64,000 nucleotides of DNA, taken from the NCBI RefSeq assembly GCF_009828835.1, contig NZ_WTTB01000002.1:1-64000 (forward strand), given 5' to 3'. The position numbers were made by a program, and so were the translations under genes. The notes beneath the pieces are model-generated. The model saw nothing but the letters and a program-made list of their open reading frames with translations. It was not told the DNA's origin and ran no database searches. Of this stretch, positions 25,472-33,511 are shown piece after piece (within the stretch, counting starts at the first letter, position 1; each line of letters opens with the position of its first letter). Source of the stretch: Erysipelothrix urinaevulpis. GTDB lineage: Bacteria > Bacillota_I > Bacilli_A > Erysipelotrichales > Erysipelotrichaceae.

Positions 25472-26614
25472 ATGAGTGCATATCTTGAACCAATAAAAAT
25501 TGCGTTGTTTTTATTTCCAGTTTTGTCTTTCTTTATTTCTTTACCCTATATGATCTATCAATATCATACGTATGGGTCGGTTAATCGTAAACGTACAGTT
25601 ATTATCTATTCGTTTATCTTTTATTTGATGGTTGCTTACTTTCTTGTTATTTTACCGTTGCCTGATCGAGCGTCTGTTACGAGTAGCTATCAAGAGATGA
25701 TGCAGCTTAGACCCTTTGCATTTGTACGTGATTTCTTTACGCATACCACGATTGTCATCAGTGATCCTAAAACCTATCTATCAGGTTTAACGCAAGGTGT
25801 TGTGACGCAGCCTGTTTTTAATGTCCTAATGACCATTCCATTTGGTATGATGCTTCGTTTTTATTTTAAAAAATCGTTGAAAGAAGTGTTTGTTTATTCT
25901 TTTCTCTTGTCTTTGTTTTTTGAATTAACACAATTAACAGGTTTATACGGAATTTATTCAGGCCCATATCGTTTATTTGATATTGATGATTTGATGTTAA
26001 ATACAATGGGGGGCTCAATTGGTTATTTCTTATCACCCTTAATTGGTATCTTCTTTCCAAGTCGAGAAGCCATTGATGAGGAAAGTTATTTAAGTTCATC
26101 GTATGTATCATATGTCCGTCGGTTTGTTAGTTTTCTAGGTGATATGGTTTTTATCAAGATATTCATGCTTGGTTTTCAAATCATTCTGGCACTTTTTAAG
26201 GTTTACTTGGTTGAGGGTGAGTTTAGTACTAATTGTGTTGAATTTGTTTTGTTGATGCTTTATTTTGTGGTCTTTGTTTATAAAAATCAAGGTCAAACAG
26301 TCATGCAAAAATTCTTACACATCAAGCTTAGTTCTACGAAAGAAGAGCTTAAACTAAGTCAAATACTGAAGCGCTTTTTACTGATTTATGTATTTATGAT
26401 TAAATTTTCTGAAATCTTTGCAATGATTCAATCGATTGTACTTGTTAATCAAGAGCCTAACATCATTGCTTTAATCATGTATTTAGGCGTTTTCTTTATC
26501 GTCCAGACTACGATTGTGTTTCATATTGTCTTTACAGCGATTAAAAAAACTCATGTTATGTTTTATGATCAATTAAGTGGTACTCGAATTATTAGTCAAG
26601 CAGTTAAAAAGTAA
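25472..26614 (+). CDS. VanZ-like and RDD-like membrane protein
   Basis: 380 residues with two membrane modules. Residues about 1-185 follow the VanZ pattern: paired helices, LRPFAFVRDF, NVLMTIPFGMMLRFYF, SLFFELTQLTGLYGIY and the DIDDLMLNTMGGSIGYF signature. Residues about 205-375 look like an RDD module (YVRRFVSFLGDMVFIKIFMLG, then KNQGQTVMQKFLHIKL). VanZ relatives influence lipoglycopeptide susceptibility; the function of this fusion is unknown. The ATG at 25472 has AAAAGGGGTG upstream. An ORF start at 25415 lies upstream of the -10 and is rejected. Confidence 0.8.
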   Translation: MSAYLEPIKIALFLFPVLSFFISLPYMIYQYHTYGSVNRKRTVIIYSFIFYLMVAYFLVILPLPDRASVTSSYQEMMQLRPFAFVRDFFTHTTIVISDPKTYLSGLTQGVVTQPVFNVLMTIPFGMMLRFYFKKSLKEVFVYSFLLSLFFELTQLTGLYGIYSGPYRLFDIDDLMLNTMGGSIGYFLSPLIGIFFPSREAIDEESYLSSSYVSYVRRFVSFLGDMVFIKIFMLGFQIILALFKVYLVEGEFSTNCVEFVLLMLYFVVFVYKNQGQTVMQKFLHIKLSSTKEELKLSQILKRFLLIYVFMIKFSEIFAMIQSIVLVNQEPNIIALIMYLGVFFIVQTTIVFHIVFTAIKKTHVMFYDQLSGTRIISQAVKK

Positions 26615-26700
26615 GATGAAAAATATGTGAGGTTTTGGGATAAACTATGAATGAGATAGCTAATAGTGTATTATATTAGAATGAATGGGATGGTAAAAAA

Positions 26701-28161
26701 ATGAAAAAAAATAATAAAAAGACTTTTTTTCTGTTTAGAAATTCAGTCATTGTTGGAATATTTTTGGTAGCGAGTGCAGTCACTGCTTTTTCAATTATTA
26801 AATTAAACGTCTTGGTGACAAAGTATTTATTAATTGCCATGACTGTCTTGGCGTTGTTATTCTTAATCGTAAGTATGACTGTCTTTAAAACAGAAGAGGG
26901 CAGCAAAAAGAATTTATTTGCGAAGATTGTATCATTGCTGTTGAGTTTAGCGCTTCTATTTGGTACGTTCCATGTCTTTGGTATGGATGCTTTCTTATCA
27001 AAGGTAACGGGTGCTAAAAAGGATAGTTATGAGATGTCAGTGATTGTTCTTAAAGAAAAATCATATGAAAAAATTGAAGATGTGAAGGATTTGGAATTTG
27101 GTGTTAATAAGTTGATGGATAAAGAGAACATCGAAGAAACATTTACTTATATTAATAAAGAAAAATCATTCACGCCTCAAGCGAAAGAATATACAAACTA
27201 TAAAGCACTTGTTGAGGACTTAGAAAATGGTGTGGTGGAAGTCATTGTCTTGAATGAAGGCCATCGTGATATTGTTTTAGAATATGACAAAAACTTCAAT
27301 GATAAAACAAAAGTTATTCACACCGTTAACTTTGAAAAAGAAGTTCAATTAGCTGACTTAAATACAAAAGTTAAAGAAGATACATTTAGTATGTTTATTT
27401 CAGGAATCGATACTTATGGGCCTGTGTCCTCAGTTGCTCGATCAGATGTAAACCTTATTATGACCGTTAATCCTGTTGATAAACAAATTCTTTTAACCAG
27501 TATCCCGCGTGATTACCATGTCCCACTTGCAACATCAGGTCAACTTGATAAATTAACGCATTCTGGTATTTATGGTATTAATGAATCCGTTCAAACATTG
27601 GAAAACTTACTTGATATGGATATTGATTATTATGTTCGTGTTAACTTTACATCCGTTGAGAATATAGTTGATGCGATGGGTGGTGTTGAAGTTGAGTCTA
27701 TGTATGACTTTAATGCTGGTGGATATAGTTATAATAAAGGTATGAATCATATGGATGGTAAAATGGCGTTAAGATTTGTTCGTGAGCGTTATACCTTACC
27801 AAATGGTGATATGGACCGTGGACGTCATCAACAAGCCCTAATGACAGGGATCATTAACAAGGCATTATCGCCATCGATTCTGATGAATTACAATTCAGTC
27901 TTAGCATCTGTTTCAGATAGCTTAGAAATGAGTATGCCCGAGTCTCACTTGAAAGATCTTGTGAAGATGCAACAAAAAGATAATGCAAGCTGGGATATCC
28001 AATCCTATCAATTACAAGGATATGGTGCTAAATCAACGACAACCTATTCAATGCCAGGCTGGAATTTATATGTCATGGAACCAGACAGAGATAGTGTTGA
28101 ATACGGTAGTGAATTAATTAAACAAATGGAAAACCATGAAGTTATCCAAGTCAATCAATAA
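26701..28161 (+). CDS. LytR-CpsA-Psr (LCP) family glycopolymer ligase
   Basis: 486 residues. Three N-terminal membrane helices (about residues 12-100) are followed by an accessory extracellular region (about 110-230) and the LCP catalytic domain (about 235-400). In the latter, SMFISGIDTYG, ARSDVNLIMTVNP, ILLTSIPRDYHV, VENIVDAMGGVEV, MALRFVRERY and DMDRGRHQQALM carry the conserved Asp/Arg residues that bind pyrophosphate-linked polyprenol. LCP proteins attach teichoic acids or capsule to peptidoglycan outside the membrane. This enzyme could serve either polymer locus downstream; the pairing is inference. It is monocistronic with a strong terminator. Confidence 0.93.
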   Translation: MKKNNKKTFFLFRNSVIVGIFLVASAVTAFSIIKLNVLVTKYLLIAMTVLALLFLIVSMTVFKTEEGSKKNLFAKIVSLLLSLALLFGTFHVFGMDAFLSKVTGAKKDSYEMSVIVLKEKSYEKIEDVKDLEFGVNKLMDKENIEETFTYINKEKSFTPQAKEYTNYKALVEDLENGVVEVIVLNEGHRDIVLEYDKNFNDKTKVIHTVNFEKEVQLADLNTKVKEDTFSMFISGIDTYGPVSSVARSDVNLIMTVNPVDKQILLTSIPRDYHVPLATSGQLDKLTHSGIYGINESVQTLENLLDMDIDYYVRVNFTSVENIVDAMGGVEVESMYDFNAGGYSYNKGMNHMDGKMALRFVRERYTLPNGDMDRGRHQQALMTGIINKALSPSILMNYNSVLASVSDSLEMSMPESHLKDLVKMQQKDNASWDIQSYQLQGYGAKSTTTYSMPGWNLYVMEPDRDSVEYGSELIKQMENHEVIQVNQ

Positions 28162-28169
28162 TGAATTAA

Positions 28170-28200
28170 AAAACCCGAATGATTAATCACTCGGGTTTTA
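28170..28200. terminator. Terminator after the LCP gene, likely bidirectional
   Basis: The stem AAAACCCGA/TCGGGTTTT (28170-28178 with 28191-28199) has A-rich and T-rich flanks and lies between converging genes. Confidence 0.88.
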
Positions 28201-28219
28201 TATTGGATGTTTTTTTAAT

Positions 28220-28435
28220 TTATCCTGCAACAACTGAGAAGAATAGGGCAGTTGCATTAGGCATGTTTTTAATTTCTGTTTTTGCAATTTTAACTGCGGC
28301 TTCCAAGTCCTCACTCTCTGTTTCAAAATATAATCTTATTCCGTCCTTTTTAACAAATGTAAATGTTGGCGATTCGATGGCTTCGACCGCAGCTTTGATT
28401 TCATCTTGCATTAATGGACTATTTACAATAATCAT
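28220..28435 (-). CDS. Conserved small protein of unknown function (71 residues)
   Basis: Begins MIIVNSPLMQDEIKAAVEAI and ends LFFSVVAG. It is acidic, alpha/beta, with no membrane segment. The ATG at 28435 has GCGGGG seven bases upstream on the - strand. An upstream in-frame start at 28516 would add a hydrophobic segment without a ribosome site and was not used. I have a weak impression that similar short proteins occur in other Firmicutes, but no function is known to me. The ORF on the opposite strand (28179-28508) is its shadow. Confidence 0.7.
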   Translation of the reverse strand: MIIVNSPLMQDEIKAAVEAIESPTFTFVKKDGIRLYFETESEDLEAAVKIAKTEIKNMPNATALFFSVVAG

Positions 28436-28599
28436 AATAACCCCGCTTTCTATACCACCTAATGTTACCAAAAAGATAAACAATAAACAATGGTATATAC
28501 CAATATAATTGCACAATTTTGTAATTGATAAAAGGAGTGAGGTGATTGCATTTACATTTGTGAAAATATACCCTACAATAATATAGAAAAGAGGTCATT

Positions 28600-29196
28600 A
28601 TGTACAAAGAACTAAAGAATAATTTAATGAATCGAAATATTTCGTTTGTCAGTGATTTAGACGTCATGCTTGATTATGATGATATGATTAAAAACCTTGA
28701 AGGTGTTCAACGATTAGTTTTTGATGAAGTATCGATTGAGTATCGTGATTTAAATAAGCGGTTTGTTGATTGTGCTGTTGAAGTTGGTGTTGAGCACATT
28801 GTTGTTTTAGAAGCTTTCAATCAAGATGATGTTGAGTTGACTGAACTATCAGAACTTAAAAAATATCTAAAAATGTATCCTGATACTAAGCAAAGTTTTA
28901 TTCGCTTACCTATGTTTATGGAAATGCTATACCAAACAATGATTGATGAATATGAATTATCAAAGAAAGATTTTACAGTCATGAGTAAAAAGAATGTTAA
29001 TGAGGTCTTGACTGCATGGTTGAGTCAAGAAACACTAGCGTTAAATTTAGAATTAAAAGGAATAGCCTACGATTCGATTGAATCTTACTACCGTGTTTTT
29101 GATGGTCAAAAACCAAGTCATAAAAAATATCCTATTAAAAACTGTGATATTGAAATTATGACATGGCATGAATTTGTTCAATCAAAGAAAAATTAA
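28600..29196 (+). CDS. Hypothetical protein, 198 residues
   Basis: I do not recognise the family. The protein is acidic, soluble and mostly helical, starting MYKELKNNLMNRNISFVSDL and ending TWHEFVQSKKN. It has no signal peptide, no membrane segment and no obvious catalytic motif. AAAGAGG lies eight bases before the ATG, and a terminator follows 17 bases after the stop. It is transcribed divergently from the 71-residue gene at 28220-28435, with a 164-bp space between the two starts that should hold both promoters. Confidence 0.7.
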   Translation: MYKELKNNLMNRNISFVSDLDVMLDYDDMIKNLEGVQRLVFDEVSIEYRDLNKRFVDCAVEVGVEHIVVLEAFNQDDVELTELSELKKYLKMYPDTKQSFIRLPMFMEMLYQTMIDEYELSKKDFTVMSKKNVNEVLTAWLSQETLALNLELKGIAYDSIESYYRVFDGQKPSHKKYPIKNCDIEIMTWHEFVQSKKN

Positions 29197-29212
29197 ATGT
29201 TAATTTAGGATG

Positions 29213-29251
29213 AAAAAAGAACTTTCCAATTGTCAGAGAAAGTTCTTTTTT
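29213..29251. terminator. Bidirectional terminator
   Basis: A 14-bp perfect stem (29213-29226 with 29238-29251), with A6 and T6 flanks, serves two converging genes. Confidence 0.9.
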
Positions 29252-29260
29252 CGTTCTAGG

Positions 29261-30046
29261 TTAAGCGATAATCAAGTAACGAAGAATCATAAGGATCCAT
29301 AGATGAGCAGGATACACAATATAAAACAACCATTTTGAAAAACTGTCGTTACGACCTCTTTGATTCGAGTATAACAGTAATGGAACAACAACAAAGGCCA
29401 TGGCCCATTCATTGTTAAATAATAGGGTATCGATCAGTGAAATACCTGAAGCACCGGTTGCGTATGTAATAATAGCTTTGATAAAAAACAAGAGGGACCA
29501 AGCGATGATGCCAGCTGATAAAGTTTGTTTATCGTTCATAAATGAATAACTCAAGAAAAGAATTGGATATAAATATAATCCTCCCTCACTAAAAGCAAGG
29601 GATACGAACGTGATTAGAATAAATGCCACAGCATAGATTAAACGATGTGCAGCATTAACACGTTTAAATCGTTCGATACAGCCTAAGAGAAGCAAGTGTA
29701 GTGATAAGGTAAAAAAGATATTGTTTCCCTGAAGTAAGGAATAAAGTGTCATTTGATTTGTCATTGGATCCACATTTTTAAAATAATAATTGATTGAGAT
29801 ATTGCCAATAAACATTAGGGTGGCAAAGATAGCTACGCGAGTAAAATATTTACGCCGATCTGAGGTGTAGTGAAAACCTTCGACGAGGAAGTAAACGAAC
29901 AAGGGAGCAACAAAACGTGGCAAGAGTGCAATCCATGTTGGTCCAATTCCAAGATAGGTATGACAATGATCGAGAATCATAAAAAATAATGCGCCAATTT
30001 TTAATTGATAAGCAGTAAAACCTTTATTGTGTATAATTTGTTTCAT
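29261..30046 (-). CDS. TraX-like membrane protein
   Basis: 261 residues with about eight membrane helices. LKIGALFFMILDHCHTYLG (about residues 15-33), PRFVAPLFVYFLVEGFHYTSDRRKYF (about 43-68) and the overall helix pattern match the TraX family. In the F plasmid TraX acetylates pilin, but chromosomal homologues in Firmicutes are common and their role is unknown; no conjugation gene is nearby. It is monocistronic with TGCTATAAT as extended -10 (30078-30086 on the - strand). Confidence 0.82.
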   Translation of the reverse strand: MKQIIHNKGFTAYQLKIGALFFMILDHCHTYLGIGPTWIALLPRFVAPLFVYFLVEGFHYTSDRRKYFTRVAIFATLMFIGNISINYYFKNVDPMTNQMTLYSLLQGNNIFFTLSLHLLLLGCIERFKRVNAAHRLIYAVAFILITFVSLAFSEGGLYLYPILFLSYSFMNDKQTLSAGIIAWSLLFFIKAIITYATGASGISLIDTLLFNNEWAMAFVVVPLLLYSNQRGRNDSFSKWLFYIVYPAHLWILMILRYLIIA

Positions 30047-30077
30047 AAAAAAACTCCTTCTATATGTGACCTATGTC

Positions 30078-30086
30078 ATTATAGCA
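30078..30086 (-). promoter_or_regulatory. Extended -10 promoter of the TraX-like gene
   Basis: TGCTATAAT reads on the - strand, 32 bases before the start codon. Confidence 0.55.
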
Positions 30087-30142
30087 AGGAGTTTATTAAG
30101 ATGTTTTGAGGACTTCTTAAGAATTGATTAAGAATCACTCAC

Positions 30143-31531
30143 TTATTCAATACAACCACTGGTTACAGATTTTTGAATGAAATTATAGATATTTAATAAA
30201 TCCTCTTTTAAGGGATAGTCTCGAATTATAATCGATGGAATGAGTGGATTGTCGATGTGAAAGTTTGAAATAATAAAATCAGGATCATCTTCAACATCAT
30301 TTTCTAAAATAACAATATTTTCAAACATCTTTTGAATGACGCTCTCATAAAATAGTTTATGATCATGACCAATATCGGAATAGATTTTAGTGGTCACTGT
30401 TTTTTCAATTTGGTAGAGGTCAGGGCTAATTAAATGAAACCAAAAGAGTAATTGGTCAACCAAAGGATCTAAATCTAATTCAAGAATGTTTTTTGTGTTG
30501 TAGACTGTTTCGACAAAGCGATAATAATATCGTGGTCTTCGTCTTTTTAATTGATCAGTAAATATTTCTATCCGATCAAAAACAAGCGTATAGACATTGG
30601 GGTAGGTATTAAAACTAGCGTATATTACAATGCTAGAGAACATTAAGCGGTTATATGTATCAAGGTCATAATTGATTTTATTGAGATCAAACACTTCTTT
30701 AATCATGACATCAATCGACTCGATAATATCATATTTCTCTTGCTCATTGGACCATGGAATCAACTGATAATAAAGAGATTGACGGATTCTCAGTAAATGA
30801 TTATGTTCAAGTTCTGGGAAAAATGGTTTAAGTTGGTCCATTTCTTTGTAAACGATATCAGTGGTATCATCGTTTAAATTAAACCCTTGGGTTTCTCTGA
30901 ATAAAGAAATATAGGTAAAATAAGTATAATAAGAAAACTGAAGTTCAAATTTAAACGGTAAGTGCTCAAGTGTCATGGTATAGAGAATCGTATAAAGTGT
31001 CATAAAAGGCAAGTCAATAAATATTTCTTCAGGTGGCATTGATTCAGATATAATCGAGACCATGAACCGTCTTAATTGCAGTTCTTCTTTGGCTTCTATA
31101 AAATAGCCATGGTTTTTATGGACGATTTTAAAATCATACATTTGTAAAACATTATTGATTTCTGTGACCGTTCGATAAAAACTGGCTTCACTAATGCCCA
31201 ATGATTCGCAGTAAAAAAGTCGGTTCTCAAAGGGGTTAAAGAAAAATAACGTTAAGGATTGAATGTTTGTTGAGTGTTTAAGTAAATCTTGAAGCACCAT
31301 TTGCAAGATTGCTGGACTTTTCTTCGTAAACTCTAATGTATATCCTGTTTTTTTTATGTTAAATACATCACTGTAATCTTCAACTACACACATGATATCG
31401 TTGCGAGCAGTAGCAATTGAGGTATTATTTAGGTTTGCTACGTCAGTGTCATTCATTGTTTTCTCAGTTAATACCAGTGCTTTAATTATATTCATCTCGC
31501 GTCTAATCGGATTTTCGATTAAATTTTGCAC
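30143..31531 (-). CDS. Second Mga-like transcriptional regulator
   Basis: 462 residues, with the same architecture as the protein at 10847-12226. An N-terminal HTH (MNDTDVANLNNTSIATARNDI, about residues 26-46) comes first. A second, Mga-type HTH lies at about residues 95-150 (CESLGISEASFYRTVTEINNVLQ). A long PRD-like helical region and an EIIB-like end (DDPDFIISNFHID near the C terminus) complete it. The matching endings (NDYPNETDLLEIYRAINY in one, IRDYPLKEDLLNIYNFIQ in the other) show that the two are paralogues. The regulon is unknown. It is divergent from the 58-residue peptide gene 173 bp away, which makes that gene a candidate target. Confidence 0.8.
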   Translation of the reverse strand: MQNLIENPIRREMNIIKALVLTEKTMNDTDVANLNNTSIATARNDIMCVVEDYSDVFNIKKTGYTLEFTKKSPAILQMVLQDLLKHSTNIQSLTLFFFNPFENRLFYCESLGISEASFYRTVTEINNVLQMYDFKIVHKNHGYFIEAKEELQLRRFMVSIISESMPPEEIFIDLPFMTLYTILYTMTLEHLPFKFELQFSYYTYFTYISLFRETQGFNLNDDTTDIVYKEMDQLKPFFPELEHNHLLRIRQSLYYQLIPWSNEQEKYDIIESIDVMIKEVFDLNKINYDLDTYNRLMFSSIVIYASFNTYPNVYTLVFDRIEIFTDQLKRRRPRYYYRFVETVYNTKNILELDLDPLVDQLLFWFHLISPDLYQIEKTVTTKIYSDIGHDHKLFYESVIQKMFENIVILENDVEDDPDFIISNFHIDNPLIPSIIIRDYPLKEDLLNIYNFIQKSVTSGCIE

Positions 31532-31663
31532 AAAATCTCCTCCATCTTCTACATGGTATTCTTGGTATCTCTTATTATAGCGTGAAAACGCTTTAAATTA
31601 TGAAAATAATCATATTTTTTGTAAAAAGAAAAAAAATGATGATGCATTATACTAAAAAGTCTA

Positions 31664-31669
31664 TATAAT
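31664..31669 (+). promoter_or_regulatory. -10 element before the 58-residue peptide gene
   Basis: A consensus TATAAT lies 35 bases before the ATG at 31705. No good -35 is seen, which would suit an activated promoter. Confidence 0.45.
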
Positions 31670-31704
31670 TACTAGGGTATGAGTTAGGGAATGAGGATAA
31701 AAAA

Positions 31705-31881
31705 ATGAAAAAGTTTAAAATCTTAATCATTGTCAATTTACTTGTTTTAGGTGTGTTGGCTTTTTCTTTATTAAGTGTTAATTCAAGAAAAAAAGATAAT
31801 GAAACACCTTGGACAGCGTCTTCTGTTTCAAAGGATCCAGTGATGACTGCGAAAACGCAAGGTTCTTCGCGCACACCATAA
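31705..31881 (+). CDS. 58-residue secreted or membrane-anchored peptide
   Basis: Too short for routine gene calls. It starts MKKFKILIIVNLLVLGVLAF, a basic N terminus and hydrophobic helix (residues 6-24) like a signal anchor. A polar tail rich in Ser, Thr and Lys (about residues 27-58) ends GSSRTP. GAGGAT precedes the ATG by six bases, and a consensus -10 lies upstream. It is divergent from an Mga-like regulator. An external peptide or signal role is possible, but nothing proves it. Confidence 0.55.
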   Translation: MKKFKILIIVNLLVLGVLAFSLLSVNSRKKDNETPWTASSVSKDPVMTAKTQGSSRTP

Positions 31882-32020
31882 CAATATGATATCGTGTTTA
31901 ATAGAAATAATCTTCGGTTTGAAGATTTTTTTATTTGTTTATGACAAAAACATGGTCTTTCGAACCGAATCATCCTAAAACATGTCGAATTGACTACAAT
32001 AAGATTAGGTGGTGATAATC

Positions 32021-33337
32021 ATGATAAAACGGTTACATTTAAAAAACTTTTCTTGTTTTGAGGATCAAGAAGTTGTTTTTACAGATGGACGAGGAACAAT
32101 TAAACAAAAAGTATTTGTCGTTGGAGAAAACGGATCAGGTAAAACAGCGTTGTTAGAGTCGTTTGCTTTCATTAAGAAATTGACAATGGGTTTATTAATT
32201 AATGATCATCTTAATCATTATAATTTTAAACATGCTCATTCAATTGAAGCCTTCAATTTGGTTGAAGAAGTTAATGGTTTCAAGACGATAGGCTTTAATC
32301 ATTCGATGTCTTTAGAATACGAATTTTTAATTAATGGTGATAGTTTGGTTTATAATTTAAAGTTTGATGATAATGGTGGCTTACTTCACGAGAGCCTTTA
32401 TAAACGAACAAGTCGTAAAAAATTGATGTTTTATGAATATAATAAAAAAACACTTGAATTTGGTTATGGTATTATTCTGAATAAAAAAGAGGCTTGGGTG
32501 CGTAGTCTTATTGAAAAACATGATCATGAATACACACTCTTAGGGATTCTATCATTTGCTGTGTTGAAGAATAATATTCATGTTAAAGAAGATCTAAAGA
32601 ATTTAATAAATTTTATTGCTGATTCATTTGTGAGTGTACCTGGTTATTTTTACGGTTTAGATTATTATAATTTCTTTTTAGATATAAAGTTAGATGGACC
32701 CAGTGGTATTGTTGATGAGTATACAAAGACAAGGTTGAAGACAGCGTTACCACTTTTAAATGGTTTGATTAATTATTTTTATCCTCATATTGAAGAAATA
32801 GAAATTGATACTTTTAAAGTAGATGAGGATCAATTTAAAATGGAAATTTGTCTGAAGAAGAAGTTTAGAAATGAAATTGTGAAAATCTGCTCTGATAATT
32901 TTTCGAATGGTTTTAAAAATATGATTTATCTTTCCTATGCATTGTTAAGTATGTATGAAGGTAAGTTTGTGATGGTTGATGATTTTACAGAAAATGTTCA
33001 ATATAAAACATTGGAACACTTGATAAATTCAGTCATGATTGAATTTGAGCAACAAGTAATTGTTAGCCTTAATGGTCTTGATGCTCTGGAAATTGTTGAT
33101 CCGAACTCTATTTACATCGTTCATTATCGAAATGGTAGTCACTACATTGATTCATTAAGTGATATAGCATCCATTAGAGCGAATCATAATATTAGAAAAC
33201 GATACATTGAAGGTGTCTATACTGAAGTTCCCCAATATGGTAAATTACCATTTAGAGAGATTACGAACTACAGAAATGACATGGATAACCTTGATATCCA
33301 CAATTTCACACAAAATAAATACGGTATAAAAGAGTAG
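32021..33337 (+). CDS. AAA (RecF/ABC-like) ATPase, standalone
   Basis: A 438-residue cytoplasmic ATPase of the SMC/RecF-like AAA class (COG1106-type). The N terminus IKRLHLKNFSCFEDQEVVF and Walker A VGENGSGKTALLE (about residues 32-44) are clear. A signature-like NFSNGFKNMIYLSYALL and Walker B KFVMVDDFTENVQ (about 310-325) follow, with Asp where Glu is usual. No nuclease (TOPRIM or HNH) domain is visible. Related proteins serve in phage defence, but this one has no partner gene and is only a candidate. The ATG at 32021 has AGGTGGTG upstream; the GTG at 32009 lies within that ribosome site. Confidence 0.72.
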   Translation: MIKRLHLKNFSCFEDQEVVFTDGRGTIKQKVFVVGENGSGKTALLESFAFIKKLTMGLLINDHLNHYNFKHAHSIEAFNLVEEVNGFKTIGFNHSMSLEYEFLINGDSLVYNLKFDDNGGLLHESLYKRTSRKKLMFYEYNKKTLEFGYGIILNKKEAWVRSLIEKHDHEYTLLGILSFAVLKNNIHVKEDLKNLINFIADSFVSVPGYFYGLDYYNFFLDIKLDGPSGIVDEYTKTRLKTALPLLNGLINYFYPHIEEIEIDTFKVDEDQFKMEICLKKKFRNEIVKICSDNFSNGFKNMIYLSYALLSMYEGKFVMVDDFTENVQYKTLEHLINSVMIEFEQQVIVSLNGLDALEIVDPNSIYIVHYRNGSHYIDSLSDIASIRANHNIRKRYIEGVYTEVPQYGKLPFREITNYRNDMDNLDIHNFTQNKYGIKE

Positions 33338-33363
33338 TTTATATTTTTAAGAAACATTAAAAG

Positions 33364-33385
33364 AGCCTTTAACCAAGGCTTTTTT
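33364..33385 (+). terminator. Terminator after the AAA ATPase gene
   Basis: AGCCTT/AAGGCT stem (33364-33369 with 33375-33380), loop TAACC, followed by T residues. Confidence 0.8.
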
Positions 33386-33511
33386 AATGTAAGATGTGGA
33401 AGTCTTGATGGAATATTTTAACGCCAGTATTTATAATTTCATTTAGATTTCATGTTTTATAATGATTAAGTGGTACTATTAAACGTAGCGTGAATCATCA
33501 AGGAGGAAGTT

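Noticed and set aside
28179-28508. 109-residue ORF on the + strand
   Set aside because: It is antisense to the 71-residue gene, has poor composition, and begins inside the LCP terminator.
29261-30046. TraX as a sign of a conjugative element
   Set aside because: No relaxase, coupling protein, type IV secretion gene or att-like ends are nearby; chromosomal TraX-like proteins are common.
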